Shown piece after piece: positions 10,782-21,652 of a DNA stretch of 64,000 nucleotides (its first letter is position 1; each line of letters starts with the position of its first letter). The stretch comes from Isochrysis galbana. Taxonomy: Eukaryota > Haptophyta > Isochrysidales > Isochrysidaceae. The notes under the pieces are model-generated. The model had not been told where the DNA came from and searched no databases. It worked only from the letters and a program-made list of their open reading frames with translations. The stretch lies in contig CM030936.1 of assembly GCA_018136815.1 (NCBI GenBank), positions 6,844,382 to 6,908,381 of the forward strand, read 5' to 3'. Made by a program: the position numbers and the translations under genes.

Positions 10782-11514
10782 AACCCATCTTCGAATTCAT
10801 AGAAGGACTTATGGGAATGAATCTTAGGCCGGGCTCTGAGATAGCCCAGCGTCTTTTTTGCTATCAGATAGATAGACCGCATCCCTCTTCGGGATACTTA
10901 GGTATCCTGGCGTGGAGGTACATCCTTACGGACTTTTACAACATCCAATATGGCAACGCGGACTGTAGGTCCGTTAGAACAATACTGAGAGCAATCCTTA
11001 CGAGATACCACGTATTAGTAACGGCAAAGGTCGGTTTCTTTCAAAGATTAAAAAAGCAACGCGAAAACATGGGGCTACACGCCCCGAGCACAACAAACAT
11101 GTACGGAAAATGATAAGCCCCCTGTACACTATCGACAAGGATTTCAATCTAGGAGCAACAGAGGACCTCTTGCAGGCGGCGAGAGGCCTGGACATAAGAA
11201 ACATCACCTAGGGTAGCCAAATCTCTTAATAAGAATCGCACCGAGAACCAATACCAATAAAGATCTCGAGTTATATCAACGAGGATAATCCGAGTCGAAA
11301 CTGGATCAAGAGACGAGCCACAATCTCCCACCCCCTTCTCTCCAACTCCCGGCCGAAGCAGCGCGCGCGGCCCCCCTGGAACCAGCTTCTCCGCTAAAGA
11401 GGGAACTGGGGAAGGGGAAGGGGGTTGTTAGGGGTTAAGGTAGGGTAGTAGGGGGGTACACTAGCAAGCTGCCTCACGCCGCATACGTAGCGGGAATTTT
11501 TAAGAAATTTTTTT
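10782..11514 (+). mobile_element. 5'-truncated LINE insertion with 18-bp target duplication
   Basis: This is the second copy of the LINE seen at 508-1530. It starts within the ORF2 C-terminus (FEFIEGLMGMNLRPGSEIAQ) and contains a frameshift near 11095 that destroys the end of the frame. The usual tail ending in T follows. It is bounded by an exact direct repeat TTCTTTCGTTCCCGTTCG at 10764-10781 and 11515-11532, the hallmark of target-primed reverse transcription. The host sequence on either side joins repeat copy 1 to copia pol. Confidence 0.85.
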
Positions 11515-11532
11515 TTCTTTCGTTCCCGTTCG

Positions 11533-13338
11533 CTCCCGTCTCGCCGTCTCTCTTCTCAAGAGAGAGAGCCGCCGCCTCCACTCCCCGCCCGCCCCGTTGG
11601 CCCCGCCACTCTTACCCAACCGGCCCGTTCCGCTGATTCTCCCTCTGGTCCCTCTGCGTCCGTCCGTCTCGTTTCTGCGCCGCTGTCCGCCGCGCCCGGT
11701 CGCGCCGTGGGGGAGTTGCTTTCAGCTCTCTCGGCGGCCGTTTCGTTCGAGGGACCGATTCCTGAGCCTCGCACCTTTCGCGAAGCCGTTGAGGACCCCA
11801 TTTATGGTGAGAAATGGCGAGAAGCTATGGCCGAAGATGTTCGAGGGAAGCATGAGATCAACAGGGCGTGGCGACTCGTTACTGCGAAAGAGATACCAAG
11901 CGGACGCAAACCAATGAGAGGAAAGTGGGTTTTCAAGGTAAAATACAACGCTGATGGTTCTGTTGATCGCTTCAAGGCTCGCTGGGTGGCATGTGGCTAC
12001 AGTCAAGTCCCAGGCGTGGATTTTACGGAGACGTTCTGTGGAACTCTGCGACATGAGAGTACTCGACTATTTTTGGCCGCTGCCAATACTGCCGATGATG
12101 ACTTGCTTGAGGTTGACACAGTTAAAGCGTTCTCATCAGCCGATAACGACGATAATCCGCTATACGTTCAGCAGCCAACAGGCTTTGAGGACCCTCAGTA
12201 CGCTGCCTGTTTGCTGTTAGCGCCACTTGAAGGGACTCGACAGGCCGGCTATCAGTATATGACCACCAATACGAACACTCTCGTCTCCATAGGCTTTGAG
12301 CAATCGTCTTGCGAGCCCAACTTCTTTCGGAAAAGGTACGCTGATGGACCAACGGTCTATCTTGCTATTTATGTTGATAACATGCTCGTTAGATACCCTC
12401 GTGGTAGTCGTGCCGTTGTCGACGAATTTCTAGCCGATTACGCGAAGCGGTTTAACATTAGCATCGTTGGTGAGCCAACTCGATTTCTGGGCTACGAAAT
12501 CACTCGAGATCGCGACAAACGAACCATGTTGCTACGTCAAACACGTTATATTGAGGATGTACACACTGAATTCTTGAGTAAGTCTTGTTCTAAGGACTTT
12601 GGAGTCCCCGTCTGTGCTTCCAAGATTGACCACTTTCACAAGCTAGGTGTCGCCTCAAGTGACCTCGAACGTTCACAAATGCGACATAAGTCGTATCTCA
12701 AGCTCATCGGCTCACTTCTATGGATCACCATTACGCGGCCGGATGTTGCTTTCTATGTTTCGTTCCTATGTCAATTTATGCACGACCCATCTCCGGATTG
12801 CTATGAGGCTGCCTTAGGCGTCTTGTGCTATTTGCACCACTCCCGTCACCTCGGGTTAACCTATGATGGATCTGTTGATAAGCTCGACATCTACGCTGAT
12901 TCTTCATGGGGATCCATGCCTAAACCATTTGCAGGCTACGCTCTTATGTATGGGGGAGCGGCCATCTCATTTCGTTCAAGGAAGCTGACTATCGTTGCGC
13001 AGTCCTCTGCTGAGGCCGAGACCGCCATATATGCTTTAGCGGCCCGGGATCTACGCTTTATGTTACATCTGTTCGAGTTCGTTGATCTTCCTCGATCGCT
13101 ACCTATTGGCATTCATACTGACAATTCCGCTGCTCGTGACTCGATTAAGAATCCTGGAGTTACCGCTCGCAATCGCCATTATGAGCGTTGGCTACTGTAC
13201 GCTCGAGAACAATATCTCCACAAGATATCAGTTCCTATTTGGATTGGTACTGGACAAATGACAGCGGATATCTTCACCAAATGTCTCGATAAGACAACCT
13301 TCTATCGTCACCGGGCTACACTTCTCAATTCTGATTGA
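11533..13338 (+). CDS. Ty1/copia retrotransposon pol, RT and RNase H part
   Basis: A continuous frame of about 600 codons covers the C-terminal half of a copia polyprotein. A Ser/Pro-rich linker (11533-11700) is followed by the copia reverse transcriptase (WREAMAEDVRGKHEINRAWR; KPMRGKWVFKVKYNADGSVD; RWVACGYSQVPGVDFTETF; LEVDTVKAF). The copia RNase H follows (IYADSSWGS, QSSAEAET, HTDNSAA, MTADIFTKCL), and the frame ends in a natural stop. Gag, protease and integrase are absent. The RT box reads YVDN, not the usual YVDD. The ATG at 11707 is only an internal Met; the frame is open upstream to the LINE target duplication. Function is probably lost unless the N-terminal part lies elsewhere. Confidence 0.9.
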   Translation, partial: LPSRRLSSQEREPPPPLPARPVGPATLTQPARSADSPSGPSASVRLVSAPLSAAPGRAVGELLSALSAAVSFEGPIPEPRTFREAVEDPIYGEKWREAMAEDVRGKHEINRAWRLVTAKEIPSGRKPMRGKWVFKVKYNADGSVDRFKARWVACGYSQVPGVDFTETFCGTLRHESTRLFLAAANTADDDLLEVDTVKAFSSADNDDNPLYVQQPTGFEDPQYAACLLLAPLEGTRQAGYQYMTTNTNTLVSIGFEQSSCEPNFFRKRYADGPTVYLAIYVDNMLVRYPRGSRAVVDEFLADYAKRFNISIVGEPTRFLGYEITRDRDKRTMLLRQTRYIEDVHTEFLSKSCSKDFGVPVCASKIDHFHKLGVASSDLERSQMRHKSYLKLIGSLLWITITRPDVAFYVSFLCQFMHDPSPDCYEAALGVLCYLHHSRHLGLTYDGSVDKLDIYADSSWGSMPKPFAGYALMYGGAAISFRSRKLTIVAQSSAEAETAIYALAARDLRFMLHLFEFVDLPRSLPIGIHTDNSAARDSIKNPGVTARNRHYERWLLYAREQYLHKISVPIWIGTGQMTADIFTKCLDKTTFYRHRATLLNSD

Positions 13339-13680
13339 TGCATATGATGTTAGCCCTTCCAGTCTTCGGACTGAGTCCGTCCTTCCTCGTCTTTAAGGCA
13401 GCATCAGTGTCATGCTGTGGGGGAGTGTCTGGAGTTTTGTAGTAGAAGGGGCTCATAGTCCCCATGTGCCTTGGTGTACGCTTAATTGTGTGTCCTCCGA
13501 TCTCGTCCCCCTCCTTGCGTCGCTAAGACCATGCTACATCTAGCCCTCGTCTCGCTACTCGGTATGGGCCTGCCCACGGCGGTCCCACGCGCTCTATTCG
13601 AACACCTACCCCGAGAAGAGGGGGCACACAGGCTTTCACGTGAATGAAGCAAGGGCGGCGAGGAGCAGACGGAGCCGTTC
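13339..13680 (+). other. Copia 3' flank with candidate polypurine tract and LTR start
   Basis: After the pol stop, GTGGGGGAG at about 13417-13425 looks like a polypurine primer and is followed by TGTCTGGAGTTTTGTAGTAG from 13426, a plausible 3' LTR start. I could not find a matching 5' LTR in the window, so this is a candidate only. Confidence 0.35.
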
Positions 13681-13793
13681 AAGAGAGAGGGAGAGGGAGG
13701 GAGGGGGAAGAGAACTGTGAAGGCTGCGTGAATCTTGCTCGCGAGGAGAGAGGGGGGGGGGGGGGGGGGGGGGGAGAGAGAGAGAGAGAGAGA

Positions 13794-13837
<44 letters not shown>

Positions 13838-13968
13838 GAGAGAAGAGAGAAGAGAGAAGAGAGAGAGAGGGTCGCGCGGCCCCCCTCCCCCCTACCCCTT
13901 TGAGAGAGGGGAGAGCGAGGGAGAGTGAAGAAGAAGACGACTGTGAAGGCTGCGTGAATCTTGCTCGC

Positions 13969-14008
<40 letters not shown>

Positions 14009-14145
14009 GGAGAGAGAGGGAGAAGTGAAGAGAGGGAGAGAGGGAGAAGTGAAGAGAGGGAGAGAGGGAGAGAGGGAGAGAGGGAGAGTGAGGGAGAGAG
14101 AGAGAAAGAAAAAGAGGGCGAGGAGGAGGGAGAGAGAGAGAGAGG

Positions 14146-14179
<34 letters not shown>

Positions 14180-14826
14180 GGCGGGCCGCTACTTTCCGCT
14201 GATGAGAGAGAGGTTGCAGAAGGGCCGCCGCGCGCGCGGGGGGGGGAAGGGGAAAGGGGAAAAGGGGAAAGGGGATCGATCTTACCACCCCGCGCGCGGG
14301 ATGGGGTGGGCGGCACGTTAGAGAGAGACGTCGGAATGGTGAAAAAGCCCGGTGGGTGTGCTCTCCTCACACACGGCCCCGCCGTCCACAGAGAAGAGAG
14401 AAGAAACCACACGAGAGGTTTGTTTTCTGACCACTCCCTCTCCTCGCCCGAAACCTCTCTCTCTCTCTCCTCCACTCTCTCTCTCTTCTCGTGCTCTCCT
14501 CGCACACGACCCCCCCCCCCCCCCCCGCCCACATTAACGTGGACGCGAGCAGATCTTCATCTTCCCGAGGGATTTTCCCCCCTCTCTCTCGTCCACCCGA
14601 ACATCATAGAGATATCACCCAATTTCCCCCCCCCCCCTCTCTCTCTCACACACACAATCCACCCCTCCTCCTCTTTTCTCTCTCTCTCCACTCCCTCCCG
14701 CCCCTCTCAGAGGTTGCCCTCTCTCTCCTCTCCTTCATCAGCGGCCTCTCTCCCTTCACTCTCTCTCTCTCTTTCCTCTCTCTCTCGCCTCTCTCTCGCC
14801 TCTCGCCTCTCTCCTCTCTCCTCTCT

Positions 14827-14858
<32 letters not shown>

Positions 14859-14945
14859 TCTCCTCCTCCACGGCGCCCTCTTCTGTATCGAATCTCTTCC
14901 TCTCCCCTCTCCGCCTTCTTCTGCTTGGTTTGCATCTTTTCCTGT

Positions 14946-14979
<34 letters not shown>

Positions 14980-15090
14980 TCTCTCTCTTCTCTCTCTCTC
15001 TCCCTCCCCCCCCCCCCTCTCTTGCTTTCTCTCTCCCTCTCGTCCTCTCTCTCTCCCGCCCCCTCCGCCTCCCTCCTCCCCCCCTTTTCC
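13680..15090 (+). repeat. GA tract followed by CT tract, with an internal duplication
   Basis: 13680-14200 is mostly GAGA on the plus strand; 14450-15080 is mostly CTCT. A block GCTGCGTGAATCTTGCTCGC recurs at about 13724 and 13950 with its GA flanks, so about 226 bp of the purine tract is duplicated. The pyrimidine part ends at the presumed start codon of the ABC transporter gene and may lie in its promoter/5' UTR. Open frames here are repeat artefacts. Confidence 0.85.
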
Positions 15091-15093
15091 GTC

Positions 15094-18000
15094 ATGCAGC
15101 GCAAGGTGGCTGAGGAGCCCACGAGTCCCCTGCCGGCCCTCGCGGACGGACGAGGTCCGCGCGACGCCCTGCGCCCCCGTCTCCCCACTCCACGCTCCCC
15201 TTCCTTGGCCCCACGAGGGGGGAGGGAGAGAGAGAAGGGGAGAGAGAGAGAGAGAAGGGGGGGGGGGGGGGGGGAGGGGGAGGAGGGCGGGCGGTGAGTG
15301 GGGCTCTGCGCGAACGCCGACTGGTGGTTGTATGGAGCAGGCTGCTGGACGGAGCGGAGGGGGAGTAGGAAATCGACACCTTCCGCTCTCTTCCGTTGCC
15401 CTGCACCGAACACTACCCCTCCCGCCACACACACACACACACTTTCGCAGAGCCTCCACCCTTGACCAACGCCACGGCAGCCGGGCCTGCCCGAGGTTGC
15501 GCCATCGCAGCTACAGCCCAAGCCACCCAGCCCAACGCCATCTGCGCAGGCAAGTTCTTCAACACGCTCTTCTACTTTGCGACGCCGCTCGACATCACAC
15601 TCACCATCTTTGGTTGCGTCTGCAAGCTGGCCTTTGGCGTCCTCCAGGAGAGCCCCATAGATCCACCACCACCACCCACCCACCCACCCCCCGGCCTCCT
15701 CGTGCCGTGGCTCACAGTCACTGTGCCGCACTCCCCATCCGCCCGCCCGCCCCTTCTTCCTCATCCTGCCCGATGCCGTCGTCCCGGCCCTCCGCAGGTG
15801 ATGATCCTCATCGTCTTCTCGGATTTCTTCGACATGACCGACATGACAGCCGACGGCTTCTACGACATGGGAGTCAGCATCCTCGTCAACATGTGCGCGG
15901 GCACCACCTCGCCGTGCACCGCCCGACCCCGCCGCGACATCGACCTCAACCCCAACTCCCTCCCCCCTTCAGGTGCTGGTTCGGCCTCGCCTCGTCGCTT
16001 ACCGAGGCGGCGGGATCGACGGCACTCGAGACGGCCAAGCACCGGCAAATGACGCTGTGGAAGAAGGAGTACCTCAAGTCCATCCTCCGCCAGGATGTCG
16101 GCTGGTACGACGTCAACCGGCCGCAGGAGCTCTCGACACGGATGGGCGAGTCGCTGGTTCACATCGAGAAGGGCCTCCACTCGTCCAACGGCAACATCTT
16201 CTCCAACACGGGACAGCTGGTGGGCGGCCTCGTCGTCGCCATCATCTACGCCTGGGATGTGGCGCTCGTGACGCTGGCTGTATCCATCTTCACCTTCGTC
16301 CCGGCCGTGACGCTCCTCCTCCGCTACCTCGACATGCGTACGCGGCTGCTCGCCGACGCTTATGCCGCGGCGGGCGGCGTCGCCTCCGAGGTGCTCTCGT
16401 CGCTGCGCACGGTGGCGTCGCTCGGGTTGGAGGGCCGCATGCTCGCGCGCTACGATCGCCACCTCATCTCCGCCGAGCGCGCCTCCATTACGCTCTCGCG
16501 CAAAATCTTCCTTGCGCTTTCAACGATGAACTCGTCCATGTTCTACGTGATGGCTGCCGGCTCGCTCTTCTCGATCTGGCGGTTGGTGAGCGAGTACCGA
16601 GACACCGAGTTTGTGTACACGTATGGCAACAGCACCATCTACTGCGCGCACGAGTGCGACCCGTACGGCCTCTCGCAGGTCGACATCGCCGGAACCCTCG
16701 ATCCGGCCACCGCCACGACGCCGTGCGTGGAGCGCGATCCGCGCCTCGTGCCCTTCCGCATGACGTGCAACTCGGGCGAGGCCATCGCGGGCTCGGGCAA
16801 TGCGACCGTCGCCCTGTGGACGTTGTTCTCCGACCTGGGCGCTGAGGCGCGGCTCGAGTCCTTCCTCGCCCGATTCGACTCCGCCGGCTCAGTCGCCAAG
16901 TGCACCATCGGGCTGGCCACCATCTACATCGCCACGCAGGCCGTCTTTCAGGGCGTGATGGGCGCCTCGCAGATCGCTTCGCCCGTCACCGCGCTGAGCA
17001 AGGCCGTCACCGCGTGCCGCGAGGTGCTGCGAGTCATTGCGCGGCAGCCGCCGATTGACTCGTTCGACGAAGGCGGCCTCAAGCCCGAGTTGATCAAGGG
17101 CCACATCGAGGTGCGCGACGTCTGGTTCGCCTACCCGTCAGCGCCCGAGTTCAACATCTGCCAGGGCTACAGCCTCACCATCCCAGCAGGTACCTCGTGC
17201 GCGCTCGTCGGCCCTTCGGGCTCGGGCAAATCTACCATCGTCCAGCTACTCGAGCGCTACTACGACCCGCTCTCGGGTGCCATCCTGCTCGACGGCGTCA
17301 ACCTGAAAGAGTACAACGTCAAGGCGCTCCGCGCAAAGATCGGCCTCGTCGCACAGGAGCCGATGCTCTTCCTCGGGACAGTAGCGGAAAATATTGCGCT
17401 CGGCAAGCCGGGTGCCACGCGCGAGGAGATTGAAGCGGCGGCGCGAACGGCGAACGCGTTCGACTTCATCACACAAAACCTTAGCGATGGTTTCGACACC
17501 CAGGTCGGGCTGGGCGGCGGCAAGCTCTCGGGCGGCCAAAAGCAGCGCGTCGCCATTGCACGCGCCATCATCAAGCAGCCCGCCGTCTTGCTGCTCGACG
17601 AGGCCACCTCGGCGCTGGACAACGCCTCCGAGAAGGTGGTGCAGGAATCACTCGACAACATCATGCAGCGCTCCTCCTTCACGTCGGTCACCATCGCACA
17701 CCGACTTACCACGATCCGCCACTCCAACATGATCGCTGTTGTGAAGAAGGGCGTCATCGTCGAGCAGGGCACGTACGACGAACTCCTCGCCATCGGCGAG
17801 GGCGGCGTCTTTTACGAGCTCGCGAGCAAGCAGAGTGAGAATGCTGCCAAGGACGAAGAAGTGATGCGCGAGACGCAAGACAAGGAGGCGAGCGCCCCCG
17901 GCTCGCCCGGCTCGCCTGTCTCGTCCAGCCCGCTGCCCGCCGGATCTTTCAAGCTCGATGGCAACGCGGCCGACAGCGAGGCCGGCGTGAAGGGCAAGAA

Positions 18001-19992
18001 GGAAAGCAAGAAGAAGAAGAAGAAGCATCCCAACGCGGTTAGCCGTTTGCTTCGCATGTCACCCGACAGCGACCGCGGCCTCTACGCTGTCGGCATCTTC
18101 TGCTCTCTCTGCACAGGCGTTGGCAAGGGTATGTTTGGCGTGCTCTTCATCCGTTCGCTCACGGCGCTCGGACCCGCCTCGCCCGACAAGGTCTCTTCCG
18201 ATGGGCTATTCTGGGCCATCGTCTTCCTCTGCGTCGGCGTGGGCATGCACGCGTGCGAGCTCACCTTCAACAACTGCCTTGGCATCACTGGCGAGCACCT
18301 GACCAAGGCGCTGCGCCATAACATGATGGCCAAGCTGCTGCAGCAAGAGATGGGCTATTTCGACCACGAGGGCAACACGATGGGCGCGCTCACCGAGTTC
18401 CTAGGCGAGAAAGTCGTACTCGTAAATGGGCTGGTTGGCGAGCGGCTGGGCATGCTGGCGCAGTCAATCACGATGCTGGTGACTGTCATTTTCACGATGT
18501 TCTACTGGGGCGACTGGCGAGTCACGCTCGTCGTCCTCGGCTGCTTCCCCATCATGGGCATCTCGATGGCCGTCGCCATGGCCGCAATGATGCCGATGGA
18601 CCAGGGCAAGCAAGGTAAGAAAGATAAGGACCACGACGCCAAGAAGAGCGCAGGCTCGATGGTCGGTGAGGTCGTGCTCGGTATCCGCACCGTCGCCTCG
18701 TTCAACGCGGAGATCAAGTTCTACCAAGACTACTGCAATACCATGGACTCGATGCTCGCATCCGGTAAGCGGCGCGCCATCTGGGGCGGCGTCGTCGCCG
18801 GCCTCGCCTTCGGCTCCATCTTCATCATCTTCGGTCTCGAGATCTTCTACGGTATGTACCTCGCTTCCGTCGGCGCCCTCTTCAGCTTTCAGCTTGCCGA
18901 GGACCCCACCGGCTGCAAGAAAGATAACCTAGCTGACTACATGGACAAGATCATGGTCCCGATTATGGCGATGATGATGGTGCGCAGGGGGGCCACCCCG
19001 GAAGCCCTTCGTGCCTCCCCCGCCCACCCATACCCCGCCCCCCCCTTCCCCCTTACGTTCACGCGCTCACGCCACCGCCGCGCCACCGCCCACCCCTAAC
19101 GCAGGTGATGATGATGACCTCAACCATGGCCATGATGGCGACCGACGCCAAGGCGGCCGAGCAAGCGGCGGAGGAGCTCTTCGAGCGCATCGATCGCGTG
19201 TCCCTGATTGACCCCTCCAACCCGACGGGCGACTCCATCCCCGACGTGCGCGGCGAGATTGAGGTGCAAAATGTTTATTTCGCCTACCCTACGTCGCTCG
19301 ACCGACCTGTCTGCCGCAACTACTCGCTCAAGATCGATGCGGGGATGGTGTGTGCGCTTTGCGGGCCTTCGGGCTCGGGAAAATCGACTGTCATCGCGCT
19401 ACTTCAGCGATTCTACGACCCGCAATCCGGCGCACTCCTCCTAGACGGCATGGACATTCGCAAGCTCAACATCCAGTGGCTCCGCAAGCAAATCGGGCTG
19501 GTAGGGCAGGAGCCGGTGCTGTTCGAGGGGACCGTCTCCGAGAACATCGCCTACGGCAAGGCGGGGGCCACGCGCGACGAGATCGAGGAGGCGGCCCGGC
19601 TGGCAAATGCGCACAACTTCATCCTCAACGACCTTGGCGACGGCTACCGAACCCAGGTGGGCCTGCGCGGCAGCAAGCTCTCAGGCGGACAAAAGCAGCG
19701 CGTTGCCATCGCGCGGGCCCTTGTGCGGAAGCCGGCCATTATGCTGCTCGACGAGGCAACGTCGGCGCTCGACAACGAGTCTGAGAAGGTGGTACAGGCC
19801 GCACTTGACGAACTTATGAGCAAGAACAAGCGCACCACCGTCACCGTCGCGCATCGGCTCTCGACGATTCGCAACGCTGACAAGATCGCTGTCGTCAACC
19901 ACGGCAAGGTTGTAGAGCAGGGGACGCATGAAGAGCTCTTGCACAAGGGCCCATCCGGCTTGTACTATCAGCTCGTCGCGGCGCAGCAGTGA
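15094..19992 (+). CDS. ABCB-type full ABC transporter (P-glycoprotein/MDR-like)
   Basis: Proposed exons are 15094-15154, 15451-15638, 15798-15892, 15973-18979 and 19105-19992, giving about 1412 aa in TMD1-NBD1-TMD2-NBD2 order. Both nucleotide-binding domains look competent. NBD1 has Walker A GPSGSGKST (~528), LSGGQ (~632) and Walker B LLLDEATSALD. NBD2 has GPSGSGKST (~1204), LSGGQ (~1308) and MLLDEATSALD. N-terminal TMD signatures are FYFATPLDITLTIFG and ILRQDVGWYDVN. A Lys-rich linker (KKESKKKKKKHPNA) joins the halves. The family exports hydrophobic compounds across membranes using ATP. The small first exon (MQRKVAEEPTSPLPALADGR) joins exon 2 in phase and gives a proper ATG. The donor after LAFG (GTCCTC at 15639) is the least certain; ending the exon nine bases later fits the family better but would need a GA donor. 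Confidence 0.9.
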
Positions 19993-20889
19993 GCCACGGC
20001 TCCACGGAATGTGGCCATGGTGCGTGGGGACGCCTCTACCAGTTGCACGAGGTGCACCCTCCTCTTGGACGTGATGGATCGGCACACCCTTCTACGACGA
20101 GGTGACCGCATCCTTGCAGTTGAATGTGTGGACATTATGCTAGAAGGCGCCCGGCTGCTATGTTGTAGGCGAGCATGTCGATATATTGGACCTGTGGCAT
20201 CGGCCTTTCCCGCCCAACGTTTGTCCGTCGAATGTGTGCGTTGGCTCTCGCTCGTCCCCTTTCACAAAGAAGACGTGGATGATGGTGAGCGCGCATTCGT
20301 CAAGAGGAAGGTGTCAGGAATGCGACCGACGCTTGGTTTGGCACTTGAATGTGGCTTGACGCAGTGTGTAGTAGTATCCCGCTCCTTGATTGTGATTTGC
20401 GGAGGCAGCTAGCCATCAACATCGCCGGCTGCATGATTATCATGTCACTCCCATACAACCGCGGAAGTGTTATCCGGGTCACTCACTATGGGGGTGTGAT
20501 GTGGAGGAGTGCGTTGTGGATTGTGAGCGCAGAGAATGAGAGTGAGCGCTTGAATGACTAGACGGAGGCATGGAGAGAAAATTATTGTTTAAAATCTCCG
20601 CTACACAAGACACAGTGTATAGGCGTGTGAAGAAAGGTCACGCCTCTACCTCTACGCTCTACGGAGTGAGAAGTGGGGGGGGGGGGGGGCGACCTTCTCA
20701 CGAGATTTTATTATTGTTTACGTGAAGCGATTAGAACCAGAACTACTTGTAGAGACGGCGATGGCGTGACGGATTGGAGCTTGCGGAACGAATGGGAGGA
20801 AGCGGAAGGGACGGACGGGAAGCGGCGGAAGGCACGGCGGAGGAGGGAATGGCGGGTTGGACGGGCTCAACCTCCAAAGGCGAGAGCAG
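19993..20889. other. Downstream of ABC gene; no gene recognised
   Basis: Contains a copy of GGTCACTCACTATGGGGGTG near 20475 and a G run at about 20675. An open frame at 20011-20412 has no recognisable domain. Confidence 0.4.
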
Positions 20890-21095
20890 CGCTGAATCAC
20901 CATCACCCACAGCATGGAAAAGCGTTCAATCACCACCAGCCTACACGTAGAACACGTTCAATCGCTATCACCCCCACAAGATGGAAAAGCGTTCAATCAC
21001 CACCAGCCTACACGTGGAACGCGTTCAATCGCTATCACCCCCACAGCATGGAAAAGCCTTCAATCACCATCAGCCTACTGCACGATGTGCCCTGG
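20890..21095 (+). repeat. 67-bp tandem repeat, about three copies
   Basis: ATGGAAAAGCSTTCAATCAC recurs at 20914, 20981 and 21048, giving a 67-bp period. Each unit also holds CAGCCTACACGT..AAC and CGTTCAATCGCTATCACCCC. 67 is not a multiple of three, so this is not a coding repeat. Confidence 0.85.
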
Positions 21096-21204
21096 TGGCA
21101 CGACAACAAGAGAATTGATTCCAAATCCGAAAGTAGTCATACCAAAACGTCTCCACTGAACAGCCCCACGTTCAAGCCCCAGCACGCGTCAGTAGATCGA
21201 TCAT

Positions 21205-21460
21205 TGTGCTGTCATTCGTCAGACGAAGAATGTTCTCGCTGACGCTTGAACTTGGTCTGCTAGAGAGAGAGCCATCAATCACGGTTCGCACCAAACGAGC
21301 ACTAAAGTAATGATAATGAGGAGACACGTTCACAAGCAGCTGAATTGGGACTCAGACAAAAAGCAATCCTAGCTGCTTGTGCCCACATAGGGAAGCGTTT
21401 GTGATGCGATGCCCACCATTTGAGCACCGATTTTGTAAAGTCGCCGACATCTCCATCAGG
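21205..21460 (-). pseudogene. Decayed hAT transposase C-terminus (minus strand)
   Basis: Reading the minus strand with frameshifts gives the hAT C-terminal landmarks: LKWWAS, FPMWAQAARIAFCLSPNSAA and CERV, then a degraded tail equivalent to SLADQVEAS. No ends or target duplication were seen. It abuts the left of the next hAT element. Confidence 0.7.
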
Positions 21461-21652
21461 CATGGGGGATGGCAATGGCTACGGGTCCGGGGGCAGGAGG
21501 GCTTCACCTCGCCGCGGCATGGCGCTGGTGCTCGCAGGCTCTGTCTGTGTCTGTCGGAATCATCCTACGATCGAGTAAGTATTAGTTATTCAGCCTCTTC
21601 ATTAACATAATCTACCCTATCCTCTCTGTGGGACTTTCCTAGTGACCCCCAG

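Noticed and set aside
13426-13640. Calling a definite 3' LTR after copia pol
   Set aside because: No second copy of this sequence in the window; only the polypurine-like run and TG start are suggestive.
13961-15093. The first ~370 codons of the long open frame leading into the ABC transporter
   Set aside because: Pure GA/CT repeat translation. The transporter's N-terminus is explained better by spliced small exons from ATG 15094.
14646-15764. Minus-strand frame opposite the ABC gene 5' end
   Set aside because: Low-complexity shadow of the CT tract and of the plus-strand exons.
15860-19946. Many antisense frames across the ABC gene
   Set aside because: Expected in GC-rich coding DNA with G/C third positions; they lack domains.
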